From NCBI RefSeq assembly GCF_041146395.1, contig NC_090984.1, forward strand, positions 81,851,114 through 81,915,113: 64,000 bases of DNA, given 5' to 3'. The translations under genes and the position numbers were made by a program. Below, piece after piece: positions 61,401 through 64,000 of the stretch. The stretch is from Eulemur rufifrons (Eukaryota > Chordata > Mammalia > Primates > Lemuridae). Position 1 is the first letter of the stretch; each line of letters begins with the position of its first letter. The notes beneath the pieces are model-generated. The model saw nothing but the letters and a program-made list of their open reading frames with translations, was not told the origin of the DNA and did no database searches.

Positions 61401-62468
61401 CTGCTTCATTTGCATTTTGTAAATAAACAGTATAAGAAATGTATTCAGAAAAAGGAAAAAACAGGACAAAACCAAATCACATCAGATGAGGTCTGCAATG
61501 ATCAATCAGGAAAAGCTAATTTTGGAATAAACACATCAACATGACCACATATTCCTCCACTCAGAATAAAAGCATACTTTCCTCTAAATACTAGCAATTT
61601 CCGGCCTAGAGGAAGCAGACTTAAGTGCAGACTGCTTGATTCCCTATAGTTTCAGGATATTGAATAATAACATTAACAGCTAACATTTGTCTAAGTGCTG
61701 ACTATAGCCCTCGCTCTGCTCTAAGAACTTCCGCTACATTCACTCACTGGGTCTTCACAACCCTGTGCAGTGGGCACTCTTACTGTTGCCATTCTATAGA
61801 TGAGGAATAGAGGCCCACAGATTAAGTGATTTGCTTATGGGTCACATGGCTCTGAATCCAGTGCTCCTGCACTTACTCCATTCTCTTCGTCCACTCACCC
61901 TGCACTGCTGCTCGTACTCATTTCTCATCTGTGTCAGCCTCTCTTCTTGCAGAAAGAACTCGGCACTGCTGGGATCGAGGTCACCAAACTGGAAGGGGAA
62001 AAGGGCAAAGCTGTCATTTTTCCCGAGTGCCCTTCTTTGACCTAAAACATAGCAAAGGCCCCAGTTTCTGGTGTTCACCCAGTCTCTGGAGAATGAAAGG
62101 AATGTGACATTTAAGCAGAAACACCACCAACTGGATGACAGGGAGAACATTCTGAAGTGATGTGCTCAACCAAGGCAGGGATCGTTTCTCAGTGCCACGC
62201 AATGTTTTCCATCATAACCCACCTACTAAATTATATCCCTGCAAAAGCTGCCCAAACAATTCCCCAATAAAAATGTTCTTTGTGGCATTGCTTCTGCTCT
62301 TTAGTGTAAACTACACCTCGGGCTACCTATCAGGACATCAGATTCAAACAGATTTACCTTTTCTGCTAACACATTTTCCAAATTTTTCTGAAGTTTGTTT
62401 GTCAGATTCTCATACTCTGCCAACTTCTCTGCATTTTCCAGAAGCTCATTTTCCAGACGACTGTTTTC
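25226..62468 (-). CDS. NIN: Ninein, C-terminal three quarters (19 exons, incomplete at 5' end)
   Basis: Ninein is a large coiled-coil protein of the mother-centriole subdistal appendages and pericentriolar material; it anchors microtubule minus ends and helps capture gamma-tubulin complexes. Identification rests on continuous recognisable ninein sequence, for example [55 protein letters not shown], and the end STPPLRS. Exons, in transcript order: 62358-62468, 61899-61988, 59458-59596, 57467-57588, 55860-56365, 52788-54929, 51381-51506, 51203-51272, 48817-49032, 46015-46128, 42987-43109, 42191-42304, 41300-41446, 39591-39770, 38402-38548, 36100-36201, 31607-31807, 28196-28309, 25226-25435. They join to 4,974 nt with no internal stop or frameshift, so the gene looks functional. 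The product is almost entirely Glu/Lys/Leu/Gln-rich heptad coiled coil with one acidic Ser/Glu-rich linker and a short Pro/Ser tail. The EF-hand N-terminus and the promoter lie outside the window. Confidence 0.97.
26440..26885 (+). mobile_element. L2-type LINE 3' fragment with a tandem duplication at its end
   Basis: The stretch gggcagggactctgttgttc, gcctagaacaggacctggca, catagttactgtgcgttgaa is the typical L2 3' end. It is followed by a 26-bp segment present twice at 26812-26837 and 26849-26874 (period 37 bp) in gaatga-rich sequence. Confidence 0.65.
27130..27421 (-). mobile_element. Strepsirrhine Alu dimer, minus strand
   Basis: From the T-rich tail, gacagagtcttgttctgttg, to cttggattataggcatgagc. 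The second arm is of the 'ctcctgagctcaagcgatcc' type. It has the same orientation as NIN. Confidence 0.9.
27435..27660 (-). mobile_element. SINE (Alu-like), minus strand, second arm truncated
   Basis: From aaaagagacagagtcttg through gcctcggcatctagagtagc to a T-rich linker and ttgctatgttgcctaggctg, where it stops. It lies head to tail behind the neighbouring Alu. Confidence 0.8.
28196..28309 (-). CDS. NIN: NIN exon 18 of window (38 codons, phase 0/0)
   Basis: It encodes [20 protein letters not shown]..., ending KVNQLKEQ. The acceptor is cctttcag and the donor GAACAA|gtgagc. This is a coiled coil near the C-terminus. Confidence 0.95.
28310..31606 (-). other. NIN: NIN intron between exons 17 and 18
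   Basis: 3,297 nt containing the candidate alternative exon near 30038. I recognise no Alu or L1 in it, which is unusual for this window. A GT-rich stretch (29890-29935) lies just beyond the candidate exon. The 146-codon minus frame at 29740-30180 is not in the exon's reading frame and is not supported as a gene. Confidence 0.8.
29861..30038 (-). CDS. NIN: Candidate alternative 3' exon of NIN (neural-type isoform C-terminus)
   Basis: Inside the intron after exon 17 the minus strand shows a strong pyrimidine tract and acceptor (ttctttctctag) at 30039. Read in the phase 0 left by exon 17, it encodes 20 residues beginning ALLPEQRAV and ending RRIGHL, then TGA (29976-29978). Two models fit. One is a terminal exon, supported by AATAAA at 29861-29866, about 110 nt after the stop, with T-rich sequence beyond it. 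The other is a 59-nt cassette (29980-30038) with a weak donor (CACCT|gtgaaa), which would frameshift exon 18 and stop after about six more residues. Either way the usual C-terminus is replaced by nearly the same tail. Cell-type-specific 3' splicing of ninein is known in mammals, but I cannot confirm this exon is the one. Confidence 0.5.
31607..31807 (-). CDS. NIN: NIN exon 17 of window (67 codons, phase 0/0)
   Basis: It encodes [20 protein letters not shown]..., ending [10 protein letters not shown]. After a Pro/Ser break (LSPSPHAW) there is Gln-rich coiled coil ([20 protein letters not shown]). The acceptor is gtcctgcag and the donor CCACAG|gtatga. In the main transcript it splices to 28309; an alternative partner ends at 30038. 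Confidence 0.95.
33612..33855 (+). mobile_element. MIR-like piece followed by a MER5-type hAT remnant
   Basis: About 33612-33680 (aaagccctggagtgagagtc..cttccatttcctagtcttag) resembles MIR. About 33715-33850 (cagtgacttctaaactagta, cagattagaatcacctagaa, agcttttctcaaatt) follows a MER5 element in sense order. Confidence 0.5.
34037..34300 (+). mobile_element. L1M 3' end(s), plus strand
   Basis: The run gaattgtatacttaaaatgg, then ttaaaatggcaaattttatg, is the hallmark of an L1M/L1MB 3' end. A second, similar tail follows (gaattgtacactttaaatgt, gaattatatctcaacaaagc), suggesting two elements or an internal duplication. Confidence 0.7.
35247..35554 (-). mobile_element. Alu dimer, minus strand, with target-site duplication
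   Basis: From the poly-T (about 35252-35268), gacagggtcttgctctgttg, to attacaggtgtaagtcactg. The 15-bp flanks aagctgacaagtttt (35232-35246) and aagctgacaaatttt (35555-35569) differ at one position. Confidence 0.88.
36100..36201 (-). CDS. NIN: NIN exon 16 of window (34 codons, phase 0/0)
   Basis: It encodes [20 protein letters not shown]..., ending DEQLME. The acceptor is ttttaacag and the donor ATGGAG|gtaagt. It is bounded upstream by a 2.2-kb intron and downstream by the longest complete intron in the window (4.3 kb). Confidence 0.95.
36730..37023 (-). mobile_element. Old Alu-type SINE, minus strand
   Basis: From ctagagacaaggttttgctc to gattacaggtgtgagccaca. Heavily diverged, with two arms separated by a tttatttttatttttgtaga linker. 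Confidence 0.82.
37600..38170 (+). mobile_element. MLT1-type LTR (ERVL-MaLR)
   Basis: Landmarks in sense order are ggagctgaggtcccaggcag, tcagccagcaagtgtcag, ccttcagataagcgcagccc, gaattcctgacccacagacg, and the end tttgttaaacagcaataaat. All of these are typical of MLT1 LTRs. The 5' border is approximate. No internal region is attached. Confidence 0.75.
38402..38548 (-). CDS. NIN: NIN exon 15 of window (49 codons, phase 0/0)
   Basis: It encodes [20 protein letters not shown]..., ending KERSPTNRK. The mid-exon stretch [15 protein letters not shown] is a flexible linker. The acceptor is ttcttgttag and the donor GAAAG|gtgagttt. Confidence 0.95.
38549..39590 (-). other. NIN: NIN intron between exons 14 and 15, with an L2-like fragment
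   Basis: 1,042 nt. About 38930-39050 (gtgaggacagggaccatctc, cttgttcaccactgcagctt) resembles an L2 3' end on the plus strand. The rest is unassigned. Confidence 0.7.
39591..39770 (-). CDS. NIN: NIN exon 14 of window (60 codons, phase 0/0)
   Basis: It encodes [20 protein letters not shown]..., ending ELTHSREK. The first 15 residues are Pro/Gly-containing and non-helical; [20 protein letters not shown] then resumes coiled coil. The acceptor is tctcttaag and the donor GAGAAG|gtaactt. Confidence 0.95.
39771..41299 (-). other. NIN: NIN intron between exons 13 and 14
   Basis: 1,529 nt. About 40075-40112 (gcctgggcaacatggtaaga) is a scrap of Alu-type sequence. About 41000-41296 is an L1M 3' end that runs up to the exon 13 donor. 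The middle part shows nothing recognised. Confidence 0.75.
41000..41296 (+). mobile_element. L1M 3' end, plus strand, abutting the exon 13 donor
   Basis: Sense-order landmarks are atggttccatttatatgaag, gggtactaaaagtggttccc, gatgttctatattttgatct, gtgatggttacacaaac, and the terminal acacttcaataaagaaaaaa. The A-rich end stops within about four bases of the splice-donor GT (41298-41299 on the minus strand). Confidence 0.75.
41300..41446 (-). CDS. NIN: NIN exon 13 of window (49 codons, phase 0/0)
   Basis: It encodes [20 protein letters not shown]..., ending LQNAGDK: seven heptads' worth of coiled coil. The acceptor is tgatgcag and the donor GACAAG|gtaattttttt. The donor's intronic bases run straight into the poly(A) end of an antisense L1 fragment (see findings). 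Confidence 0.95.
41447..42986 (-). other. NIN: NIN introns between exons 11, 12 and 13
   Basis: Two introns (41447-42190, 744 nt, and 42305-42986, 682 nt) around exon 12. An A tract lies at about 42430-42449. No Alu, L1 or LTR is recognised in either. Confidence 0.75.
42191..42304 (-). CDS. NIN: NIN exon 12 of window (38 codons, phase 0/0)
   Basis: It encodes [20 protein letters not shown]..., ending QLVASQEK. The acceptor is tgaaacag and the donor GAAAAG|gtatgtgg. Confidence 0.95.
42987..43109 (-). CDS. NIN: NIN exon 11 of window (41 codons, phase 0/0)
   Basis: It encodes [20 protein letters not shown]..., ending ELNSCVDK. The HRGPDFSDF start is a non-heptad break before coiled coil resumes. 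The acceptor is tcttacag and the donor GATAAG|gtaata. Confidence 0.95.
43110..46014 (-). other. NIN: NIN intron between exons 10 and 11
   Basis: 2,905 nt with one Alu (45328-45622). About 44785-44990 (gtaccagtactatactaggc, gggaaggacggctttatgct) has the texture of an ancient unassigned repeat. The short ORFs here have no splice context or homology I recognise. Confidence 0.75.
45328..45622 (+). mobile_element. Alu dimer, plus strand, with 14-bp target-site duplication
   Basis: From ggcacggtgcggtggcccac to gagtccgtctcaaaaaaagc. The flanks agaaaaaggcataa at 45314-45327 and 45623-45636 are identical. It is antisense to NIN. Confidence 0.92.
46015..46128 (-). CDS. NIN: NIN exon 10 of window (38 codons, phase 0/0)
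   Basis: It encodes [20 protein letters not shown]..., ending LEKMKQ. The acceptor is ttctctcag and the donor AAACAA|gtaagg; the A at the last exon base makes this donor slightly weaker than its neighbours. Confidence 0.95.
46330..48780 (-). mobile_element. Old L1M sequence, minus strand, between exons 9 and 10
   Basis: About 46540-47000 contains L1M 3'-UTR motifs in antisense (ttccaaggaaccctagttcc, gtgtttagaaaccaagatca). About 47690-48775 continues with more 5' L1M sequence (cactaggttgtttccactat, gaaattgctggcgcaaaagg, tgttttaattattaaggctt) reaching ORF2-type sequence. It ends about 40 nt from the exon 9 donor. The junction between the two parts is unclear. A poly(A)-only duplication interrupts it at 47657-47693. 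Confidence 0.7.
48817..49032 (-). CDS. NIN: NIN exon 9 of window (72 codons, phase 0/0)
   Basis: It encodes [20 protein letters not shown]..., a central [17 protein letters not shown] linker, and ends ELEHCKVQ. The acceptor is ttaattag and the donor GTGCAG|gtatgt. Old L1 sequence lies on both sides of this exon (see findings). Confidence 0.95.
49130..50095 (-). mobile_element. Second old L1M fragment, minus strand, upstream of exon 9
   Basis: Antisense L1M landmarks are tatgctctatttttttagtg, gtaggatattctataatgca, gggttgctgggttagaaggt, taatttgcacttccctaatc, cttttcaactgggttttgcc. It parallels the fragment at 47690-48300, so the two are copies of related elements. Confidence 0.68.
50368..50855 (+). 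mobile_element. 5'-truncated younger L1 3' end, plus strand
   Basis: It begins tgtttatggcagcaccattc, continues with caattgcccatcaatatatg, catggaatactactcgacca and gggagggaggtggcgggaat, and ends accaaaatgcttgtaccccc, ataatattctgaaatt plus an A-rich tail. It is much better preserved than the nearby L1M pieces. I could not define a clean target-site duplication. Confidence 0.85.
50856..51202 (-). other. NIN: NIN intron remainder between exons 8 and 9
   Basis: About 350 nt of AT-rich sequence with a short G run (about 50975-50986). No repeat family is recognised. Confidence 0.6.
51203..51272 (-). CDS. NIN: NIN exon 8 of window (70 nt, phase 2/0)
   Basis: It completes the Trp codon and encodes [20 protein letters not shown], then KKQ. 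Only 108 nt of intron separate it from the previous exon, the shortest intron in the window. The acceptor is tttctttag and the donor AAACAG|gtaaag. Confidence 0.94.
51381..51506 (-). CDS. NIN: NIN exon 7 of window (126 nt, phase 2/2)
   Basis: It completes the Arg codon and encodes [20 protein letters not shown], ending NGSQEEM plus two bases of a Trp codon. It is coiled coil with an LGKLNGSQ turn. The acceptor is gtgcttcag and the donor ATGTG|gtaagac. It too can be skipped in frame. Confidence 0.95.
51507..52787 (-). other. NIN: NIN intron between exons 6 and 7, no repeat recognised
   Basis: 1,281 nt, AT-rich, with homopolymer tracts at about 52118-52133 (T) and 52470-52485 (A). I see no Alu or L1. 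The 70-codon minus frame at 51661-51873 has no ninein character. Confidence 0.7.
52788..54929 (-). CDS. NIN: NIN giant exon 6 of window (2,142 nt, phase 2/2)
   Basis: The largest exon, about 714 codons, runs from the completed Arg and [18 protein letters not shown] to EMQQKVELL plus two bases of an Arg codon. Roughly residues 1-330 are continuous heptad coiled coil ([27 protein letters not shown]). An acidic Ser/Glu linker follows near residue 370 ([19 protein letters not shown]), then a second coiled-coil block containing the highly recognisable [19 protein letters not shown] and [17 protein letters not shown] Cys/Trp-containing break ([12 protein letters not shown]) lies near residue 540. 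The frame is open throughout. The acceptor is tacatttag and the donor CTGAG|gtaatgt. In other mammals this exon is known to be alternatively skipped; its length divisible by three and its matching phases allow that here too. Confidence 0.97.
54930..55859 (-). other. NIN: NIN intron between exons 5 and 6, nothing recognised
   Basis: 930 nt without recognisable interspersed repeats or ORFs of note. This intron, together with the next one downstream, flanks the skippable giant exon. Confidence 0.7.
55860..56365 (-). CDS. NIN: NIN exon 5 of window (506 nt, phase 0/2)
   Basis: It begins [17 protein letters not shown] and ends KHQRELQEG plus two bases of an Arg codon. This is dense charged coiled coil with long Glu/Lys/Arg/Gln runs ([19 protein letters not shown]). 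The acceptor is gacttcag and the donor GGAAG|gtaagaaag. A 147-residue open frame on the opposite strand (56120-56563) is a by-product of the coiled-coil codon bias. Confidence 0.96.
56366..57466 (-). other. NIN: NIN intron between exons 4 and 5
   Basis: 1,101 nt. About 56700-57150 (agtccctgccattgagtag, ggaatggcttcatgcaccag, cagtgtggctggaggctacg) has the texture of a common ancient mammalian repeat that I cannot name. The 136-codon minus frame at 56700-57110 lies within it and is not a gene. Confidence 0.6.
57467..57588 (-). CDS. NIN: NIN exon 4 of window (122 nt, phase 1/0)
   Basis: It encodes [18 protein letters not shown] followed by [20 protein letters not shown], ending EDK. The linker GSEECNPSN leads back into coiled coil. 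The acceptor is tgtttcag and the donor GATAAA|gtaagt. Confidence 0.95.
57589..59457 (-). other. NIN: NIN intron between exons 3 and 4, nothing recognised
   Basis: 1,869 nt with no Alu, L1 or LTR I can name. About 58860-59110 is somewhat GC-richer with a 104-codon plus frame (58879-59193) that shows no recognisable protein character. Confidence 0.6.
59458..59596 (-). CDS. NIN: NIN exon 3 of window (139 nt, phase 0/1)
   Basis: It encodes [20 protein letters not shown]..., ending in a less helical, acidic stretch NSGGIEADQ plus one base of the next codon. The acceptor is aaccccag and the donor CAGG|gtaaac. The phase-1 end fits the next exon, which supplies GG to complete a glycine codon. Confidence 0.95.
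59705..60960 (+). mobile_element. L1M 3' region, plus strand, split by an Alu
   Basis: The ORF2 C-terminal part and 3' UTR read in sense: aacccacagaatggagaaaa, gacatgcaaattgaaaccat, ggtgaagatgtggagaaatg, then after the Alu catagcagcattattcataa, tggatgaacttaaaaaacat, and the end gaattgtacactttaaatgg. The coding frame is broken. Confidence 0.85.
60217..60509 (+). mobile_element. Alu dimer, plus strand, nested in the L1M, with 14-bp duplication
   Basis: From gggccaggcgtggtggctca to ctctgtctcaaacaaaac plus an A run. The flanks aaaaacttgcacac at 60203-60216 and 60510-60523 are identical, proving insertion into the pre-existing L1M. Confidence 0.93.
60961..61898 (-). other. NIN: Remainder of the NIN intron between exons 2 and 3
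   Basis: AT-rich up to about 61670 with nothing recognised, then a MIR (about 61672-61865) reaching to within about 35 nt of the exon 2 donor. Confidence 0.65.
61672..61865 (-). mobile_element. MIR SINE, minus strand, next to exon 2
   Basis: MIR core in antisense order: aacagctaacatttgtctaa, gtcttcacaaccctgtgcag, ttctatagatgaggaataga, agtgatttgcttatgggtca, catggctctgaatccagtgc. Confidence 0.8.
61899..61988 (-). CDS. NIN: NIN exon 2 of window (30 codons, phase 0/0)
   Basis: It encodes [18 protein letters not shown]..., ending QQCR. The short DPSS turn interrupts the coiled coil. The acceptor is ccttccag and the donor TGCAGG|gtgagtgg. Confidence 0.96.
61989..62357 (-). other. NIN: NIN intron between exons 1 and 2, nothing recognised
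   Basis: 369 nt with no repeat or regulatory motif that I can name. Confidence 0.7.
62358..62468 (-). CDS. NIN: NIN exon 1 of window (37 codons, phase 0/0)
   Basis: It encodes [19 protein letters not shown]..., ending NVLAEK: heptad coiled coil from the middle of ninein. The acceptor is ttcttcag and the donor AAAAG|gtaaatc. The preceding exon, expected to end in LSLK, is not in the window. Confidence 0.95.
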
Positions 62469-64000
62469 CTGAAGAAATTTGGGGAAATTAAATGTGGTAC
62501 AGGTTAAGAAATAAGCAAATTGTACTGTTTTATATATGGTGTAAATCAGTGCTCTAGATTAAGAAAAGTTGTCCATCTTGAAATCTGTAATAGATCAGAG
62601 GAGAAAAAAGTTCTATCTTATACTAAAAACAAAGTTTGCCTTCTTTTTGATCCTCAGAACTGTGCTGTCCAATATGGTAGCACTTGCAGCCACGTGTGGA
62701 TACTGAGCACTTGAAATATGTCTGGAACAACTAAAATGTGCTGTAAATATAAAATACACACCAGATTTCAAATAGCACAAAAATGTAAAATAGCTCAGTA
62801 ATAATTTTTGTACACTGATTACATGTTAAAATGATAATGTCTTGGAGATATTGGATTAAATAAAATGATTTGAAATTAATTTCACTTGTTTCTTTTTACC
62901 TTATAACGTGGCTATTTGCAAATTTGAAATTGCATATGTGGCTTGCAGTATATATTAGACAGCATTGTATAGAATATTTAATAACATGAAAATATTCTCA
63001 ATATTCAGTATTGTCAAATAAAACTGGTTACAAAGTACCTTGTTCAGCTGCCTGCAAAAGAGAAGTCAAAGAGAGTACAAAAAGTAGAGTAACTGGCCGG
63101 GCGCGGTGGCTCACGCCTGTAATCCTAGCACTCTGGGAGGCCGAGGTGGGCGGATTGTTTGAGCTCAGGAGTTCGAGACCAGCCTGAGCAAGAGCGAGAC
63201 CCCCATCTCTACTAAAAATAGAAAGAAATTATATGGACAGCTAAAAATATATATAGAAAAAATTAGCCGGGCATGGTGGCGCATGCCTGTAGTCCCAGCT
63301 ACTCGGGAGGCTGAGACAGGAGGATCGCTTGAGTTCAGGAGTTTGAGGTTGCTGTGAGCTAGGCTGACGCCACGGCACTCACTCTAGCCTGGGCAACAGA
63401 GTGAGACTCTGTCTCAAAAAAAAAAAAAAAAAAAAAGTAGAGTAACTGTAAAATCAATGTACTGATATTATAGTTTGGTTTATATTTAATCTATAAATTT
63501 ATTTTGGTTTCAAGATATAAAAGCTACACATGTAAGTTGCTCATAATTTGTATATGTTTAAGTTATTATCATGTACTAACCCATCAAATGAAACCCACAG
63601 AAGATTTTTTTCCATTTAAAAGGATCTGTATATGTAGTACTTTTTAGAAAGATTTCCACCCACATTTGTTAAAACATACACAAAGAGACATGCCATTTGA
63701 CATATTTTCTTCTCCACCGTTAAAGGCTGATTGGAAGAACATTATTTTCAAAGTACACTTTGCCAAAAGAACACAGAGCCAGTATATTTTTAATATATTC
63801 TAGTTCACACTCCCATACGACCACATAGAATAAAAAAGAATGTACATGAAGTATTTAAAAAAATACAACCTTCCCCTAAAATGCCAATTCTATAACTCTA
63901 ACCTTTCAAAGTATATCTAAATTTAGATGCTAAAATAATATGGAGTGATCTCTGTGTATCAGGCACTGTGCTGGTTGCTTTGGAAACTGATGAATCGGAT
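62469..64000 (-). other. NIN: Partial NIN intron upstream of exon 1 of the window
   Basis: The intron's 5' end is beyond the window. Apart from the Alu at 63095-63431 it is AT-rich with nothing recognised; no further ninein exon is found up to 64000. Confidence 0.75.
63095..63431 (+). mobile_element. Young full-length lemur Alu with perfect 16-bp duplication
   Basis: It runs from ggccgggcgcggtggctcac to gtgagactctgtctc plus the A tail. It retains CpG-containing Alu sites (gggcgcgg, cactcggg-like), the long lemur linker (tatggacagctaaaaatata) and gctaggctgacgccacggca. The flanks aaaaagtagagtaact at 63079-63094 and 63432-63447 are identical. It is antisense to NIN. Confidence 0.97.

Noticed and set aside
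63039..63051. A 13-nt minus-strand segment bounded by cttttgcag and gtacttt, resembling a NIN microexon
   Set aside because: 13 nt would shift the frame before the next exon, and ninein sequence runs directly from a ...LSLK exon into exon 1 of the window. I know of no isoform with this insertion. It is a chance pair of splice motifs.

Overview
This window is mammalian nuclear DNA, almost certainly from a strepsirrhine primate, and most likely a lemur. It is AT-rich, split by introns and full of interspersed repeats. It carries Alu dimers with two lemur hallmarks: an extended middle linker ('ggacagctaaaaatatata' type) and a right arm reading 'gctgtgagctaggctgacgcc'. The youngest copy (63095-63431) is bounded by a perfect 16-bp target-site duplication. 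Older layers (MIR, L2, MER5, MaLR LTRs, L1M) are those expected in any eutherian genome. No bacterial, phage, CRISPR or plasmid features are present.

The only protein-coding gene I can support is ninein (NIN), a centrosomal and subdistal-appendage coiled-coil protein, on the minus strand. I reconstructed 19 consecutive coding exons from 62468 down to the stop codon at 25226. All have GT-AG borders and the phases join without a break, giving 4,974 nt, i.e. 1,657 codons plus stop, roughly the C-terminal three quarters of the protein. The N-terminal EF-hand part lies beyond position 64000. A giant 2,142-nt exon (52788-54929) dominates the gene; its length is a multiple of three and it can be skipped in frame. 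The ten exons from 49032 to 28196 are all phase 0/0. Between the last two of these exons and the final exon is a likely alternative 3' exon (about 29980-30038) that would replace the usual C-terminus. The 3' UTR probably extends from 25225 to about 21.0-21.1 kb.

Region by region. 1-4580: a minus-strand L1 carrying a 5' region, with broken ORF2 and no long ORF1 frame. 4580-7990: a second, rearranged minus-strand L1 interrupted by two SINEs. 8000-21000: gene-free flank downstream of NIN, with a hAT-like terminal-repeat pair, MIR and L2 pieces, a solo MST-type LTR (10585-10998), Alus, L1M fragments and a hAT element nested inside a MER5A. 21050-25225: NIN 3' UTR with one SINE. 25226-62468: NIN exons, with introns holding Alus, L1M fragments, an MLT1-type LTR and a younger L1 3' end. 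62469-64000: a partial NIN intron with a young lemur Alu.

Repeat family names come from recognition of consensus motifs by eye, not from a database search, and should be read that way. I found no undescribed system. The observations most worth checking are the alternative NIN 3' exon, an L1 tail abutting a NIN donor site, and a poly(A)-only insertion between target-site duplications.
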